Shown piece by piece: positions 27,878 to 28,456 of a DNA stretch of 28,456 nt. The stretch comes from Saccoglossus kowalevskii (taxonomy: Eukaryota > Hemichordata > Enteropneusta > Harrimaniidae). How positions within the stretch are numbered: the first letter of the stretch is position 1; the number at the start of each line of letters is the position of its first letter. Location of the stretch: assembly GCF_000003605.2 (NCBI RefSeq), contig NW_003131859.1, forward strand, positions 447,622 through 476,077, in the 5' to 3' direction. Under the pieces are notes generated by a model. The model saw only the letters and a list, made by a program, of their open reading frames with translations. It was not told where the DNA came from and did no database searches. A program made the translations under genes and the position numbers.

Positions 27878-28456
27878 GCAGATCATGACCGAAATGCACC
27901 TGCATATGTACAACACATTGTGCTAAATCTGAACAAAATCCATCCATGCATGACTGAGATCCGGTTCTGGAATTGTGAAAATACGTGATTTTGATGCATT
28001 TTCGGCCTTAAAATGGCCATCATTTCGCTATTGTTAAGCAGATCATGAAACAAAGGCACATATCTATTTGTGACATGATGTACCATGTGTGTGTGAAGTT
28101 TGAACTTGATCAATCCAGACATGTCTTGGATACGGATCCAGAACTGAATTCTTTAACAAAATGGCCGCCAGTCGGCCATTTCAAACTTGATCCGAAAAAA
28201 AAAAGACGTGCATCAAGGTCCTATTATGTTTAATGTATGTACCAAATTTGAACAAAATCCATCCATGCATAACTGAGATACGGGTCCGGAATGGTGAAAA
28301 TGTGCGATTTCAATGCATTTTCGGCCTTAAAGCGGCCTCCATTTGGCTATCGTTAATGAGATCATGAAACAAATGCACATACATATTTGTGACATGATGT
28401 ACCTTGTGTGTGTGAAGTTTGAACTCGATCAATCCAAGCATGTCTCGGATACGGAT
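27878..28456. repeat. Alternating tandem repeat, 319-bp higher-order period, running off the window
   Basis: Two related sub-units alternate. Type A carries GAACAAAATCCATCCATGCA (27931 and 28250) and type B carries GAACTTGATCAATCCAGACA (28102) or its near copy at 28421. A to B is 171 bp and B to the next A is 148 bp, so like-to-like spacing is 319 bp both times. Both types share ACTGAGATACGG/TTGGATACGG-like words, AGATCATGAAACAAA and TGGCCGCC/CGGCC patches. The open frames at 27883-28122 and 28045-28233 are by-products. The array continues past the window edge. Confidence 0.85.

Noticed and set aside
1-28456. CRISPR arrays, bacterial operons, retroviral or Polinton-like elements
   Set aside because: None seen. 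Tandem repeats have no spacer structure, genes have spliceosomal introns, and no reverse transcriptase, integrase or capsid-like frame was recognised.

Overview
This is animal (metazoan) nuclear DNA. It is AT-rich, it has GT-AG introns of about 0.4-3.2 kb, no operons, and many short inverted-repeat elements. The short actin-binding Rho-activating (ABRA-type) protein, 153 aa against about 380 aa in vertebrates, and the overall texture suggest a non-vertebrate, probably a marine invertebrate. The sequence alone does not fix the phylum.

Layout. 1-4761: no gene. It holds a 30-bp minisatellite (1559-1955), two adjacent inverted-repeat elements (2353-2513 and 2519-2788) and a tandem repeat of about 100 bp (4415-4715). 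4762-13383, minus strand: a seven-exon gene reconstructed here (266 aa, all exon phases agree). I could not place it in a named family. Its promoter carries a full-consensus RFX X-box, the mark of ciliary genes. 13384-19262: an accessory, repeat-rich stretch. It contains an isolated THAP zinc-finger exon (15881-16222, minus), a 170-bp MITE with 24-bp inverted ends and 9-bp target duplications (17041-17210), and two opposed copies of a GC-rich repeat (14067-14193, 17796-17920). 19263-24053, minus: a complete six-exon SDF2/SDF2L1 gene (217 aa, signal peptide plus MIR repeats). 24300-25940, plus: a gene for an ABRA/STARS (costars-domain) protein, head to head with SDF2. It has one coding exon and probably a spliced 5' UTR. 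25940-28456: no gene, ending in a repeat with an alternating higher-order period of 319 bp that runs off the window.

The genes do not form a functional pathway. SDF2 is an endoplasmic-reticulum chaperone cofactor, the ABRA-like protein is an actin/Rho regulator, and the seven-exon gene is probably ciliary. The SDF2 and ABRA-like start codons lie 642 bp apart and may share a promoter region. Introns and spacers are crowded with MITEs. At least seven belong to families ending in CTGTAAAA-like termini with TA at the edges. No retroviral, Polinton or other capsid-bearing element was recognised, and I see no convincing new multi-gene system. The most unusual items are the X-box-linked unknown gene, the SDF2 that lacks an ER-retention tail, the GC-rich-TSD MITE and the 319-bp higher-order repeat.
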